Position numbers and translations under genes: made by a program
The notes under the pieces: generated by a model
Databases searched by the model: none
What the model saw: the letters and a program-made list of their open reading frames with translations, nothing else
What the model was told of the DNA's origin: nothing
Source of the DNA: Komagataeibacter rhaeticus
Lineage (GTDB): Bacteria; Pseudomonadota; Alphaproteobacteria; Acetobacterales; Acetobacteraceae
Direction: 5' to 3'
Length of the DNA: 64,000 bases
Assembly (NCBI RefSeq): GCF_003207855.1
Contig: NZ_NKTZ01000002.1
Location: forward strand, 310,001 to 374,000
Part shown: piece after piece, positions 45,787-54,593 of the stretch
Layout: every line of letters begins with the position of its first letter
How positions within the stretch are numbered: position 1 is the stretch's first letter

Positions 45787-46011
45787 TCAGACCACCGCAT
45801 TCATCCCGGTTCCTGCATGCATGGCTTCCGGCACGGCCATGCGGCCCTGCCGGAGCATCTGCCGCAGCAGGCACACGACACCGGGCACGCAGTTGCCGCA
45901 CTGGGCACGGCACCCCTTGGATTCATAGACTTCCCTGGGTCTTACAGCGCCGTTTTTAACGGCTGCTTCCACATCCGTATCCGTCAACATATTGCAGGAG
46001 CAGACAAACAT
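45787..46011 (-). CDS. bfd: Bacterioferritin-associated ferredoxin (Bfd-like [2Fe-2S] protein)
   Basis: 74-residue ferredoxin that helps reduce and release iron from bacterioferritin. The four Cys ligands are visible: MFVCSC (C-x-C) at the N-terminus and CRAQCGNC plus downstream Cys in the GNCVPG loop, matching the CxC...CxxC Bfd pattern. ATG at 46011 gives the normal start. The open frame continues upstream to 46074 but has no support. The upstream arms GAATGAG / CTCATTC may be a regulator site. It is divergent from the Rrf2 gene. No bacterioferritin gene is nearby. Confidence 0.88.
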   Translation of the reverse strand: MFVCSCNMLTDTDVEAAVKNGAVRPREVYESKGCRAQCGNCVPGVVCLLRQMLRQGRMAVPEAMHAGTGMNAVV

Positions 46012-46050
46012 CCATCCATCCCATCCATGATGTATGCCCAGCATAATCAC

Positions 46051-46087
46051 GAATGAGAACAAATCGCAATACAATTAATACTCATTC
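46051..46087. promoter_or_regulatory. Inverted arms between bfd and the Rrf2 gene
   Basis: GAATGAG (46051-46057) and CTCATTC (46081-46087) form perfect 7-bp arms 23 nt apart. They flank AT-rich DNA in the 264-bp divergent spacer. An iron or redox regulator could bind here. The family of regulator is not known from this sequence. Confidence 0.4.
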
Positions 46088-46275
46088 CTGTTTGCCTTTC
46101 CCGCCCATCACGCCACCGATCCGGTCCTCACCTTTACAAGATCCCGCTCCCATAACACTTATGTGCGATAATAATTTTTCAGATCCGGCCGTCCGTACCC
46201 TTCGCCCCGATGCCGGGCGGGAATATTGTTCACGCCCACTGGAAACAAGATGCGGGCGTCATATATCTTTTTTTC

Positions 46276-46731
46276 ATGCGCCTGACCCTTCATACCGATT
46301 ATGCCCTGCGAACGCTGCTCTATCTGGGCATCCATACCGACCGCCTCACCTCCATCCGCGAGGTTGCGCAGGCGTATGGCATTTCGGAAAACCATCTGGT
46401 CAAGATCATCCACCGGCTGGGCCAGGGTGGCTTTATCGAGACCATCCGCGGCCGCAATGGCGGCCTGCGGCTGGGTCGACCCGCCGCCTCCATCCTGATC
46501 GGGGATGTGGTGCGCTACACGGAAGAGGACATGGCGCTGGTCAACTGCATGCAGCCGGCAGACCCCGAAAGACCCGACATGAAACCCTGCATCCTGGCCG
46601 ATGCCTGCCGCCTGCGCGGCGTACTGGGGGAAGCGCTGGGATCGTTTATCGCGGTGCTGGACCGCTATACCCTGGCCGATGTCATAACCGACAGGGAACG
46701 CCAGCGCCTGCAGGCCCCCACCAGGATGTGA
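46276..46731 (+). CDS. nsrR: Rrf2-family transcriptional regulator, NsrR-like
   Basis: 151-residue winged-helix regulator that senses NO through an Fe-S cluster in its NsrR branch. Rrf2 marks: MRLTLHTDYALRTLLYLG, TSIREVAQAYGISENHLVKIIHRLGQGGFIETIRGRNGGLRLGRP (read in pieces), and three Cys in NCMQPAD and PCILADACRL, spaced like the NsrR cluster ligands. The C-terminus AVLDRYTLADVI is NsrR-typical. ATG at 46276 was chosen for the family N-terminus. A likely target is the hmp gene at 55.1 kb. IscR or RirA are less likely because of the Cys spacing. Confidence 0.82.
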   Translation: MRLTLHTDYALRTLLYLGIHTDRLTSIREVAQAYGISENHLVKIIHRLGQGGFIETIRGRNGGLRLGRPAASILIGDVVRYTEEDMALVNCMQPADPERPDMKPCILADACRLRGVLGEALGSFIAVLDRYTLADVITDRERQRLQAPTRM

Positions 46732-46995
46732 ACGCAACCACGAATTCCTGACCATTGTGTCAGAAAAAAATCCGTGCCCAGATAGGCCCGCAGGCTAAAT
46801 TCCCTTTCATGGTTCCACCATGGCGGGCAGCGCTGCGATGGCAAAAGATGCAGCTCTGGCAAGGGACCATGCGCCCGGCCTTCCCTGGACTGGCCGCCTG
46901 TGCGGCACAGGGGCAGGCAGGCGGGAGCTGAAACGATTCTTGCACGCGCGCCCGTGGAATATATAGTTGACGAAACTCTGAGGAATATACTGCTT

Positions 46996-48387
46996 ATGGC
47001 TTACGCGACGACCAACCCCTACACTGGTGAAAAGCTGAAGACTTTTCCCGATGCCACGGACCAGGAAATCCAGACTGCCCTGACCGAGGCCTATGATGCC
47101 TTCAAGGCATGGCGCCAGACCTCCTTTGCCGAGCGTGCGAAGGTGATGACGGCCGCAGCCCAGATCCTGCGCCGCGATATCGACAAATATGCCAGGCTGA
47201 TCACGCTGGAAATGGGCAAGATCTACGCCGAAGCCAAGGCGGAGACCATCCTTTCGGCTGAAATCTTTGAATACTATGCCGCCAAGGCCGAGGAACTGCT
47301 GGCCCCTGAAAAGCTGCCGGTGGCCAATGCGGCGGAAGGGGACGCCACCCTGATCCACCAGCCGCAGGGCATTGTCTTCGCGGTTGAACCGTGGAACTTC
47401 CCCTACTATCAGGTTGCCCGCATCATCGCGCCGCAGCTTTCCGCCGGGAATACGGTGCTGCTCAAGCATGCTTCCAACGTGCCGCAGTGCGCGGCGGCGT
47501 TCGATACGCTGATGCAGGAAGCGGGCCTGCCCAAGGGTGCTTTCCGCAACCTGTATGCCGCGCGCCATCATACCGAAGTGATCCTGAGCGACCCGCGCGT
47601 GTGCGGTGTTGCCCTGACCGGCTCCGAAGGGGCGGGCACCATCATCGCGGGCATCGCGGCCAAGGCGCTCAAGAAATCCACGATGGAACTTGGTGGTTCG
47701 GACGCCTTCATCGTGCTGGATGACGCGGATCTGGAAAAGACCGTGAAATGGGCCGTGTTCGGTCGCCACTGGAACGCGGGCCAGGTGTGCGTCTCGGCCA
47801 AGCGCATCATCGTGGCGGACGCCATCTACGACAAATTCGTCGAGATGTACAAGAAGGGCGTTGCCGCGCTGAAGGCAGGCGACCCGATGGACCCGGCAAC
47901 CCAGCTTGCACCCCTTTCCTCTCAGAAGGCGGCGGACGACCTGCTGGCCCAGGTCGAGGAAGCGAAGAAGCATGGCGCCCATGTTGAAGTCATCGGTGGC
48001 CCCGTGCCGGAAAAGGGCGCCTTCTTCCGCCCCATGCTCATGACCAACCTGCACAAGGACAATGCTGCCCGCCTGTGGGAATTCTTTGGTCCCGTAACCC
48101 AGCTTTACCGCGCCAAGGATGATGCCGATGCCATCCGCATCGCCAATGATTCCCCCTATGGCCTGGGCGGCGCGGTGTTCACCAGGGATACGAAGCGCGG
48201 CGTCAAGGTTGCGGAGCAGATCTACACCGGCATGGTGTATGTCAACCACCCGACCATGGTTAAGGCCGACCTGCCGTTTGGCGGCGTGGCCCGTTCGGGC
48301 TATGGCCGCGAACTGATCGGTCTGGGCATCAAGGAATTCGTCAATCACAAGCTGATCGACGTGGTTGATATCGACGCGCCGTTCTAA
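46996..48387 (+). CDS. NAD(P)-dependent succinate-semialdehyde dehydrogenase
   Basis: 463-residue aldehyde dehydrogenase. The catalytic Cys is in NAGQVCVSAKR and the general-base Glu in MELGGSD. Cofactor motif GSEGAGTIIAG. The N-terminus TTNPYTGEKLKTFPDAT and FAVEPWNFPYYQVARIIAPQL match the Sad/YneI-type branch, which oxidises succinate semialdehyde to succinate. In some AAB, SSADH completes a bypass around 2-oxoglutarate dehydrogenase. GAGGA lies about 11 nt upstream of the start. A longer frame from 46900 has no signal. A terminator follows. Confidence 0.88.
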   Translation: MAYATTNPYTGEKLKTFPDATDQEIQTALTEAYDAFKAWRQTSFAERAKVMTAAAQILRRDIDKYARLITLEMGKIYAEAKAETILSAEIFEYYAAKAEELLAPEKLPVANAAEGDATLIHQPQGIVFAVEPWNFPYYQVARIIAPQLSAGNTVLLKHASNVPQCAAAFDTLMQEAGLPKGAFRNLYAARHHTEVILSDPRVCGVALTGSEGAGTIIAGIAAKALKKSTMELGGSDAFIVLDDADLEKTVKWAVFGRHWNAGQVCVSAKRIIVADAIYDKFVEMYKKGVAALKAGDPMDPATQLAPLSSQKAADDLLAQVEEAKKHGAHVEVIGGPVPEKGAFFRPMLMTNLHKDNAARLWEFFGPVTQLYRAKDDADAIRIANDSPYGLGGAVFTRDTKRGVKVAEQIYTGMVYVNHPTMVKADLPFGGVARSGYGRELIGLGIKEFVNHKLIDVVDIDAPF

Positions 48388-48425
48388 CTGACCGGATCAC
48401 CTGACCACGTCAGGTAAACAAAGAC

Positions 48426-48465
48426 GGGCCATTGGCCGGATGTGTCCCGGTTGATGGCCCTTTTC
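48426..48465 (+). terminator. Intrinsic terminator after the succinate-semialdehyde dehydrogenase
   Basis: Arms GGGCCAT (48426-48432) and ATGGCCC (48454-48460) followed by TTTT. The rest of the 371-bp gap to the PAP2 stop holds repeat copy D and nothing else recognised. Confidence 0.7.
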
Positions 48466-48669
48466 TGATTCCCGGACCAGATGGCAGGAAATCAGGCCGC
48501 CAGCCCGGCACGACCAGCCCCTCATGTCCTGCCGGGCCCTGCTGGATGCATTGGTGCATCATATCAGCACGGCACAGGCCGGCATGCGCCTGCCGCACCG
48601 GGACACACGCCCCGTTCCCTTGAGGACTGCTTGAAAAAACCGCCCAGGAAACATCCTGCCATTACAGGA

Positions 48670-48717
48670 GAGGCTTTGGTCAGGCGGTTTAAAAAAGACG
48701 ACACCAAAAAGCTTTTA
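48670..48717 (+). repeat. Cloverleaf-like dispersed repeat, copy D (internally deleted)
   Basis: Retains the left outer arm and start of hairpin 1 (GGCTTTGGTCAGGCGG) and the end of hairpin 2 plus right arm (AAAAAAGACGACACCAAAAA, GCTTTTA) but lacks about 30 nt in the middle. It lies between converging genes, like the other three copies. Confidence 0.6.
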
Positions 48718-48758
48718 CCGCCTGTCAATATACTGTTTTCAGACAGTCTCCGGGTAAA

Positions 48759-49325
48759 TCAGTCATGCAAAAGGGCTTCGGGGCCAAAAAGGCTCCGTAT
48801 CGTACCCTCAATCGCCAGATGGTGTCCGTGGAACAGCCAGGCGATACATCCCACGCAGAGCAGCAGATACACCCATAACAGGCGTGGCACCGCCCCACAT
48901 TGACGTCCGGTCAGGATTCCGCCCGTACAGCCCACGATCCCTCCCGTCACGACTTCAAACAGCGTATGGGCGTGCAGGGACAGGCGTGTCAGGCCAATGA
49001 CCAGCGCCAGCCCCAGCACGGGCACCGGCATGAGCGCGGGAAAACGGGCAAACCATTTTTGCCCCAGCACAAGCAGCAGGCCGCCATACACCACGCATGC
49101 CGATGCAACATGGCCGCTGGGGCTGATGATGGGCACATGGGCAAGCCACGCATAGTACAGGCCCGCAATCTTGAGAAGCAGCATGCCAGCCAGCACAAGG
49201 CAGGCCATGCCCGTCCATACCACCGCCCCCCGCCACCAGCCGCGCAGGGCCATGACAAGGAAACCCGTCGCCATCACCGGCAGGATAACACCCTGATCTG
49301 CAAAATCGGTGATGAAACGCATCAT
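48759..49325 (-). CDS. PAP2-family membrane phosphatase-like protein
   Basis: 188-residue inner-membrane protein with about five helices. PAP2 motif 2 is SPSGHVASA and motif 3 region is TRLSLHAHTLFEVVTGG, with Arg-x5-His as expected but Glu in place of the final Asp. Motif 1 (Lys-x6-Arg-Pro) is not clear. Likely acts on lipid or isoprenoid phosphates, but the substitutions leave activity uncertain. Two adjacent Met starts exist. It converges on the dehydrogenase gene. Confidence 0.8.
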   Translation of the reverse strand: MMRFITDFADQGVILPVMATGFLVMALRGWWRGAVVWTGMACLVLAGMLLLKIAGLYYAWLAHVPIISPSGHVASACVVYGGLLLVLGQKWFARFPALMPVPVLGLALVIGLTRLSLHAHTLFEVVTGGIVGCTGGILTGRQCGAVPRLLWVYLLLCVGCIAWLFHGHHLAIEGTIRSLFGPEALLHD

Positions 49326-49467
49326 GATGAAAGGACCACCCTGCCTGTCCAGCCCGCCAGGCCCGGATCATCCATGCCGAAGCGGGACAGGACAACGCTC
49401 CGCCCCCATGCATATCCTTCATCCGGCACGCTGGCACGGTTTACGCAGCACGTCCGGCCCCGCTCCG

Positions 49468-49490
49468 CCGGTGCCCGTTACGGGCACCGG
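49468..49490 (-). terminator. Hairpin after the second FAD-dehydrogenase operon
   Basis: Perfect 10-bp stem CCGGTGCCCG / CGGGCACCGG with a TTA loop, 11 nt past the cytochrome stop. No U-run follows, but the strength and position suggest a 3' end element. Confidence 0.6.
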
Positions 49491-49500
49491 CAGGATGGCT

Positions 49501-50826
49501 TCAGGGTGTCTTGGGCAACTGGGCGCGCATCTTTCCCACCTGCTCGGCGGTTACCCCGTGGTCGCCGCTGCCAAAGGTGGCCGTCACGTAATTGACCAGA
49601 CTGGCAATTTCCGCATCGCTCAGGCGCTGCACGTCAGAATTCCCGTCAAACCCGGGCATGTGAACATGCAGCGTGCCCGTGGTGCGGTCCACACCGCTGA
49701 GGATGGCCATGATCAGGTTGTCGGGACGGGCCGACCCCACGACCGAGTTGTGGAACAGCGACGGCGCATAATGGTCACTGGTACCTGCCCCGTCGCTGCC
49801 ATGACAGGCGGCGCAGTTGCCATCATAGATATGCGCGCCATCCATCTCGTCCAGGCTGTCGATGCGGGTGAGCACGCCGGTGCGGATATCGGGGGTATCC
49901 ACCGCCTTGCCCACCTGTTCGCGCGGGCTGTGCTCGACCGCGTCATCCTTGGCCGGAACCTGAAGGATATAGGCGGCCAACGCATGCAGGTCCGCATCGG
50001 TCAGGTGGCTGGTGCTGTGCTCCACCGCCTCCCCCATCGGGCCTGCCGCCTGGCTCAGCCCATCGACATGACCGGTCTGGAGATACTGGACAAGATTGTC
50101 CTCGCTCCAGTTCCCGATGCCTGCCGTCTTGCTGGACGTGATGTTGGGCGCATACCAGCCCAGCAGCGGCGCACCGGCAAGGTAGCTGTCTTCCTTCTCG
50201 CTCAGCATCATGTTGCGCGGCGTGTGGCAGGTGCTGCAATGCGCCAGTGCGTTGGCGAGGTACTTGCCCCGGCGCAGCTTGTCGAACGTGGCGGAATCGC
50301 CCGTCTCGGGCGGTACGGCCCCGGCCACAAGGTTCCACGCCGCCATGGTTATGCGCAGGCTGGCGGGAAAGTTCAGTTCGGTCACCGGGGGCGATTCCGC
50401 CACCGGCTTCACGTCATGCATGAACCAGGCATACAGCGCCTGCACATCCCCGTCCGTCATGCCGGAATAGGATACATAGGGCATGGCGGGATAGAGACGG
50501 CTGCCATCACGGCGGATGCCGTGGCGCAGGCTCTTCTCGAAATCCTCTTCCGTGTATCTGCCAATACCATGCTCGGGGTCGGGCGTGATGTTGGTGGTAA
50601 TGACATCGCCCATGGGCGTGCTGATGCGCAGGCCACCGGCAAACGGCCTGCCGCCCGGCGCGGTATGGCAGGCCACGCAGTCCCCCGCCGTGGCAATGTA
50701 TTCACCCCGGGCCAGCAGGTCGGCCGAAGGCTGCTCATCCGCCCGTGCGGATAGCGGGGACAGGCAGGTAAGTGCCGTGCCTGCGGCCAGGACCGACCAC
50801 AGGATCTTGCGTGTCACATCAGGCAT
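49501..50826 (-). CDS. Triheme cytochrome c subunit of FAD-dependent sorbitol/fructose-type dehydrogenase
   Basis: 441 residues with a signal peptide (PDVTRKILWSVLAAGTALTCLSPLSARA). CxxCH haem sites are near residues 50 (CVACHTAPGG), 197 (CSTCHTPRN) and 337 (CAACHGSDG). The LLARGEYIATAGDCVACH and FAGGLRISTPMGDVITTNITPDPEHGIG stretches are those of membrane-bound dehydrogenase cytochromes. It passes electrons from the flavoprotein to ubiquinone. Its start overlaps the flavoprotein stop by 8 nt. It is paralogous to 15085-16410. Confidence 0.93.
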   Translation of the reverse strand: MPDVTRKILWSVLAAGTALTCLSPLSARADEQPSADLLARGEYIATAGDCVACHTAPGGRPFAGGLRISTPMGDVITTNITPDPEHGIGRYTEEDFEKSLRHGIRRDGSRLYPAMPYVSYSGMTDGDVQALYAWFMHDVKPVAESPPVTELNFPASLRITMAAWNLVAGAVPPETGDSATFDKLRRGKYLANALAHCSTCHTPRNMMLSEKEDSYLAGAPLLGWYAPNITSSKTAGIGNWSEDNLVQYLQTGHVDGLSQAAGPMGEAVEHSTSHLTDADLHALAAYILQVPAKDDAVEHSPREQVGKAVDTPDIRTGVLTRIDSLDEMDGAHIYDGNCAACHGSDGAGTSDHYAPSLFHNSVVGSARPDNLIMAILSGVDRTTGTLHVHMPGFDGNSDVQRLSDAEIASLVNYVTATFGSGDHGVTAEQVGKMRAQLPKTP

Positions 50827-52456
50827 GAGCGAGTTCTTTTTTAAGCGTGTCGGCCACGCGCAGGGCAAGGGCCGCGACCGTCAGTGTGATGTTGCCGGTT
50901 CCAACCGATGAAAAGACGGAAGAACTCGCAATGAACAGGTTTTCATGGTCATGCGTACGACAGAAACCATCCACCACGGAATCCTTGGGGTCGGTGCCCA
51001 TGATGGTGCTGCCGGCGGGATGATCCTGCGGGAAGTAGCCCGGCGTCCACTGTTCGTCGGTTCCGTGCATGAGCCCGATGAGGTCACGGAACAGCCCGCG
51101 CGTGTGCTCGCAGCTCTTAACCGTGTATTCCGGCAGCTTGTAATAGACCTCGGGGTGCGGAATACCCAGCATGTCCTTGTGCGTGGCGCTGAGTGTCAGC
51201 CGGTTCTCCGGGTCCGCCAGACCTTCGTTATGGCTGAACAGCCGCACGGTATGGGAGGCGAGATAGCGGATCTGCTCTTCAAGCTCGCGCCCGACATATC
51301 CCTTGGAAATGGCAAGCTGCGTGGCCAGGTCAACCTGGTTGTCATCGACCATGTGCACGAGGTACGCGCCACGCTCGTTACGCCAGTCACCATCGCGGAA
51401 ATTGTCGATCACGTTGGTCTCAAGCGGGCCACGTCCGGGCCACAGCGCCTTGTCGCCACTGATGAAGCTTACCTGCACGCCGGTATGGTCCATCATGTTC
51501 CGGCCCACATGGCCCGAACTGTTGGCAATGCCCGCGGGGCTCTGCTCGTCAGCGGAAACAAGCATCAGCTTGGCGGTCTCGATGCAATGGGCGGCAATAA
51601 CGAAATACTTGCCGGTCACGCGGTGTGATCCCTTGTCGGGATCATAGTAATGCACCGCCGTCACGCGCTTGTTGGCGCTGTCACGCTCGATCCTGTACAC
51701 CACGGCGTTGGGTACGAACTTCGCCCCCGCCGCCTCGGCATGATAGACGGAGTAGCTGCCGTTATACATCGCCCCGATCGGGCAGATCGGCATGCAGTTG
51801 TTATGCCCCTCGCATGTCGGGCGATTGTCATAGGGGCGGGTATTGCGGGCCTGCGGTTCATGCACGACGCGGTATGGCGTCTTTTCGCTGATCAGCTTGC
51901 GGAACTGCTGCGCGGCATAGGAAATGGGCAGGGCCTCCATCGGATAGGGCTGCCTGCGCGGGGAGCCGAGATCCTCCCTGGCGGGGTCCGGGCCGCAGAC
52001 GCCCATCATCACCTCGGCCTGGTAATAGAACGGCTCCAGGTCATCATATTTCAGCGCCCAGTCACGCCCCTGGCCATAGCGGGTCTTCAGCTCGAAATCG
52101 GATGGCAGGTACCGCCACGCGCAGCCCGCCCAGTGCCATGTCGTGCCCCCCATCATGCGCAGATAGACCTGCTGGTAGGCCTCCGCATCGGGGCCGGTGG
52201 TGTGCAGGTAATCGTTGGGGGTGACCTGATCGGGCGGATGACGCGCCCAGGGCACTGCCGGGAACGGCCCCTGATAGGAGGGCTTGTTCTCGAGGTTGCG
52301 GAAATTCTCGACAAAATGCTGGCGGTCGACGCGGGGGCCAGCTTCCAGCACAATGACGGAAATACCCGCGCGCGCCAGTTCATTGGCAATGGAACTGCCC
52401 GCAACGCCGGAGCCGACGATCACGACGTCGGCTGAAAGGTCTTGGTCGGAAGGCAT
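50819..52456 (-). CDS. GMC-family FAD dehydrogenase large subunit (sorbitol/fructose type)
   Basis: 545 residues. FAD motif VIVGSGVAGSSIANELARAG at the start. GGTTWHWAGCAWRYLP, YYYQAEVMMGV, and the Cys region EGHNNCMPICPIGAMYNG are strongly like the FdhL fructose and SldL sorbitol dehydrogenase flavoproteins of Gluconobacter. Conserved end: HPAGSTIMGTDPKDSVVDGFCRTHDHENLFIASSSVFSS in parts, with the catalytic His region and C-terminal FAD contact. Substrate could be sorbitol, fructose or another polyol. It is likely exported with the Tat small subunit (52474-53094). Confidence 0.9.
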   Translation of the reverse strand: MPSDQDLSADVVIVGSGVAGSSIANELARAGISVIVLEAGPRVDRQHFVENFRNLENKPSYQGPFPAVPWARHPPDQVTPNDYLHTTGPDAEAYQQVYLRMMGGTTWHWAGCAWRYLPSDFELKTRYGQGRDWALKYDDLEPFYYQAEVMMGVCGPDPAREDLGSPRRQPYPMEALPISYAAQQFRKLISEKTPYRVVHEPQARNTRPYDNRPTCEGHNNCMPICPIGAMYNGSYSVYHAEAAGAKFVPNAVVYRIERDSANKRVTAVHYYDPDKGSHRVTGKYFVIAAHCIETAKLMLVSADEQSPAGIANSSGHVGRNMMDHTGVQVSFISGDKALWPGRGPLETNVIDNFRDGDWRNERGAYLVHMVDDNQVDLATQLAISKGYVGRELEEQIRYLASHTVRLFSHNEGLADPENRLTLSATHKDMLGIPHPEVYYKLPEYTVKSCEHTRGLFRDLIGLMHGTDEQWTPGYFPQDHPAGSTIMGTDPKDSVVDGFCRTHDHENLFIASSSVFSSVGTGNITLTVAALALRVADTLKKELAHA

Positions 52457-52473
52457 GGAAATGCTCCGGAATA

Positions 52474-53094
52474 TCAGGTGGGTTCTACGACAAATTTCGA
52501 AGGCGAAAGGGCTGGCTCACCCTTGGGCAGCGCCACTTCCGGGGGCGTCCGGGTCCAGTAGAACGGACCACCTGCCGCGTATGTCTTGGGGTAGATGGCA
52601 TCCTTGGTGATGTCGAACATCAGCGCGGAGCGGTAGACCACGACCTTCTGGTCGGCAACGCCACGGTACCAGCCGGTCATGATCTCGTGGATGAGGTCCT
52701 TGAACGCCGGGTCGGCCTTTTCGGCGGCCCTGGCCAGTTCACGCGCGCTGCCAAACGTACTGCCGCCCATCAGGTCATGCAGTTTCTGGATCTGGTCGTG
52801 CCGCTGGGGCGTGGCCCGCACGATGCCCGCGTAAAGCGCGTGGCCGATGCGGGGGTCAAGCGCATCACGATCGGTCAGGCGCTGCGAAAGGGCCATGAAC
52901 TGCGCGACCCCCGCATCATCGTCTGCCGGGGTGGTGGCGGCGGTTCCCCTGCCCGCCCCCATGGTCAGGGCAGCGGCCCCCATGGCGCCAAGCAGCATGT
53001 CACGGCGCGACATGCGCAGTGCGCGGTTCATCCGGGCTGCATTGGGGGTGGAAAGATGGATACTGGTAGGAAAACAGGGCCGGTCTGCAGCCAT
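52474..53094 (-). CDS. FAD-SLDH family small subunit (Tat-exported)
   Basis: 206 residues with the start at 53094, chosen because AGAGG lies 9 nt upstream. The Tat signal is MSRRDMLLGAMGAAALTMGAG. The mature part matches the small-subunit family of sorbitol and fructose dehydrogenases: FMALSQRLTDRDALDPRIGHALYAGI, and a C-terminal GPFYWTRTPPEVALPKGEP. The Tat signal then lies 27 residues in, similar to FdhS-type leaders. Met at 53031 or 53013 are alternatives. It starts the operon. The small subunit family differs from that of the first complex. Confidence 0.87.
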   Translation of the reverse strand: MAADRPCFPTSIHLSTPNAARMNRALRMSRRDMLLGAMGAAALTMGAGRGTAATTPADDDAGVAQFMALSQRLTDRDALDPRIGHALYAGIVRATPQRHDQIQKLHDLMGGSTFGSARELARAAEKADPAFKDLIHEIMTGWYRGVADQKVVVYRSALMFDITKDAIYPKTYAAGGPFYWTRTPPEVALPKGEPALSPSKFVVEPT

Positions 53095-53775
53095 CTGGCG
53101 TCGCCTCTCATGCGCGTTGGTCCAGCAGGAATGCCGGGATACAGGCATGGCCGTGCGGGATGCAATAGTGCATCCATCGATACCGTTAGCGAATGCGGTC
53201 CTGCAACCTTTTATATCCCTATATCAATGTATGACAGCCTTACATTTATTAGACATAATCGGGATTATGTAGTATATCCCATATATAAAATCCTTATTAA
53301 CATAATATATCAGGAATTTTTTGATTTAATAGAAAGTATATATTCGTATATATCAATAATATACTATGTAAATACCATAAATTCCGGGAATCATGATCAT
53401 GGAATCATAAAAAATTAAAATAAATTAATGAAATTGCGGTAATGAATTATTTCTCCAGCGCCCCGGATCAACCAGACCGGCCAGATATATCATTTTTGCT
53501 GAATACAGTTATTTACATAAATAATTCATGAACCCGGAACCGTAAACCAGTCCATCCGGCACCTCCGGACATGCTCATTCCGTAACCACCCTGCTGCCCG
53601 GCCCGTCCGGTCAGCAGGGCGTGAACAGCCATGCCCTGTTCCAACCGGACGGATGGAAGCGCCTGTCCGGCTCCATCACGTATGAAGCCGGCCATGGCGT
53701 GGTCATGCATACCGAACCCGTGATGGAGACAACAGCCCCGGCATGCCCGTCCATATCATGCCGTGGCCGTCGCCA
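53095..53775. other. AT-rich intergenic region upstream of the second dehydrogenase operon
   Basis: About 680 bp. 53180-53450 is very AT-rich and is likely the promoter region of the minus-strand operon. A hairpin CCCTGCTG / CAGCAGGG lies at 53589-53619 on the FTR1 side and may end FTR1 transcription. An AT-rich 63-codon frame near 53229 is not considered a gene. Confidence 0.45.
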
Positions 53776-54591
53776 TTACGGGCGGGCGGGCTGCCGGCGG
53801 GCAAGCCGGGTGGCAACGGTCATGACCGCCAGTGTCCCCCCCCATGCCATGAGCTGGATGCCCATGGGCCGGTCGGAATAGCCAAACAGCGCCTTGGCCG
53901 CACGGCCCAGCATGCTGCCATCGGACAGCAGCCACGACGTATCCCATATTTCGTAACCGAAGGCGGGCAGCAGGTCGTCACCCGCCAGCAGGGCCGCCGC
54001 CTGGCTGGCCATGCCCGCGGCCAGGAAGGCGATCAGCAGCCCGGTCACCGCGAACAGCCGGTGCAGCGGAATCACGATCAGCCCGCGATACAGCAGCCAC
54101 GACAGGGCGGCACCCGCCGCAATGCCCAGCGCGCCGCCACCCAGCATGGCCAGCGGGCCGGAATGGGTGGAGACGGCAATGCCATACAGGAACAGCACCA
54201 CCTCCACCCCTTCCCGCAGCACGGCCACGGCCACGACCACCGCCATGGCGGTCAGCGAACGCTCGCCAGAGACAACCTCGGCCCCCAGCGCCTTCATGTC
54301 GCCCGCCATCTCACGGCCGTGACGGGTCATCCAGATCGTGTGCCACCCCAGCATGACCACCGCGATGCACAGGATGGTGGCGGAAAACACATCCTGCCCG
54401 TTACCCGAAAGGGCGGCCGACAGGCTTCCGGCAAAGACCGCGACAACGGCCGCCCCCACCACGCCGGCGGCAATGCCGCCCGCCACCCAGCGGCCCCGCC
54501 CCGCAATACCCTGCGTCGCGGCCAGCACGATCCCGACAATAAGCCCTGCTTCCATGACCTCACGGAAAACGATCAACAGACTGCCAAGCAT
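53776..54591 (-). CDS. FTR1-family high-affinity iron permease
   Basis: 271-residue inner-membrane protein with seven predicted helices. The two iron-path motifs are FREVMEAGL near the N-terminus and LREGVEV mid-protein (Arg-Glu-x-x-Glu). These match EfeU/Ftr1 and bring in Fe(III) or Fe(II). It starts 2 nt after the upstream cupredoxin-like gene, so they are one operon. No DyP peroxidase (EfeB) is adjacent, so this is a reduced form of the Efe system. Confidence 0.93.
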   Translation of the reverse strand: MLGSLLIVFREVMEAGLIVGIVLAATQGIAGRGRWVAGGIAAGVVGAAVVAVFAGSLSAALSGNGQDVFSATILCIAVVMLGWHTIWMTRHGREMAGDMKALGAEVVSGERSLTAMAVVVAVAVLREGVEVVLFLYGIAVSTHSGPLAMLGGGALGIAAGAALSWLLYRGLIVIPLHRLFAVTGLLIAFLAAGMASQAAALLAGDDLLPAFGYEIWDTSWLLSDGSMLGRAAKALFGYSDRPMGIQLMAWGGTLAVMTVATRLARRQPARP

Positions 54592-54593
54592 GA

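Noticed and set aside
46807-48348. 513-codon minus-strand frame
   Set aside because: Antisense shadow of the succinate-semialdehyde dehydrogenase gene.
53229-53418. AT-rich 63-codon frame rich in Ile and Tyr
   Set aside because: Composition reflects an AT-rich spacer; no ribosome site and no resemblance to surrounding codon use.
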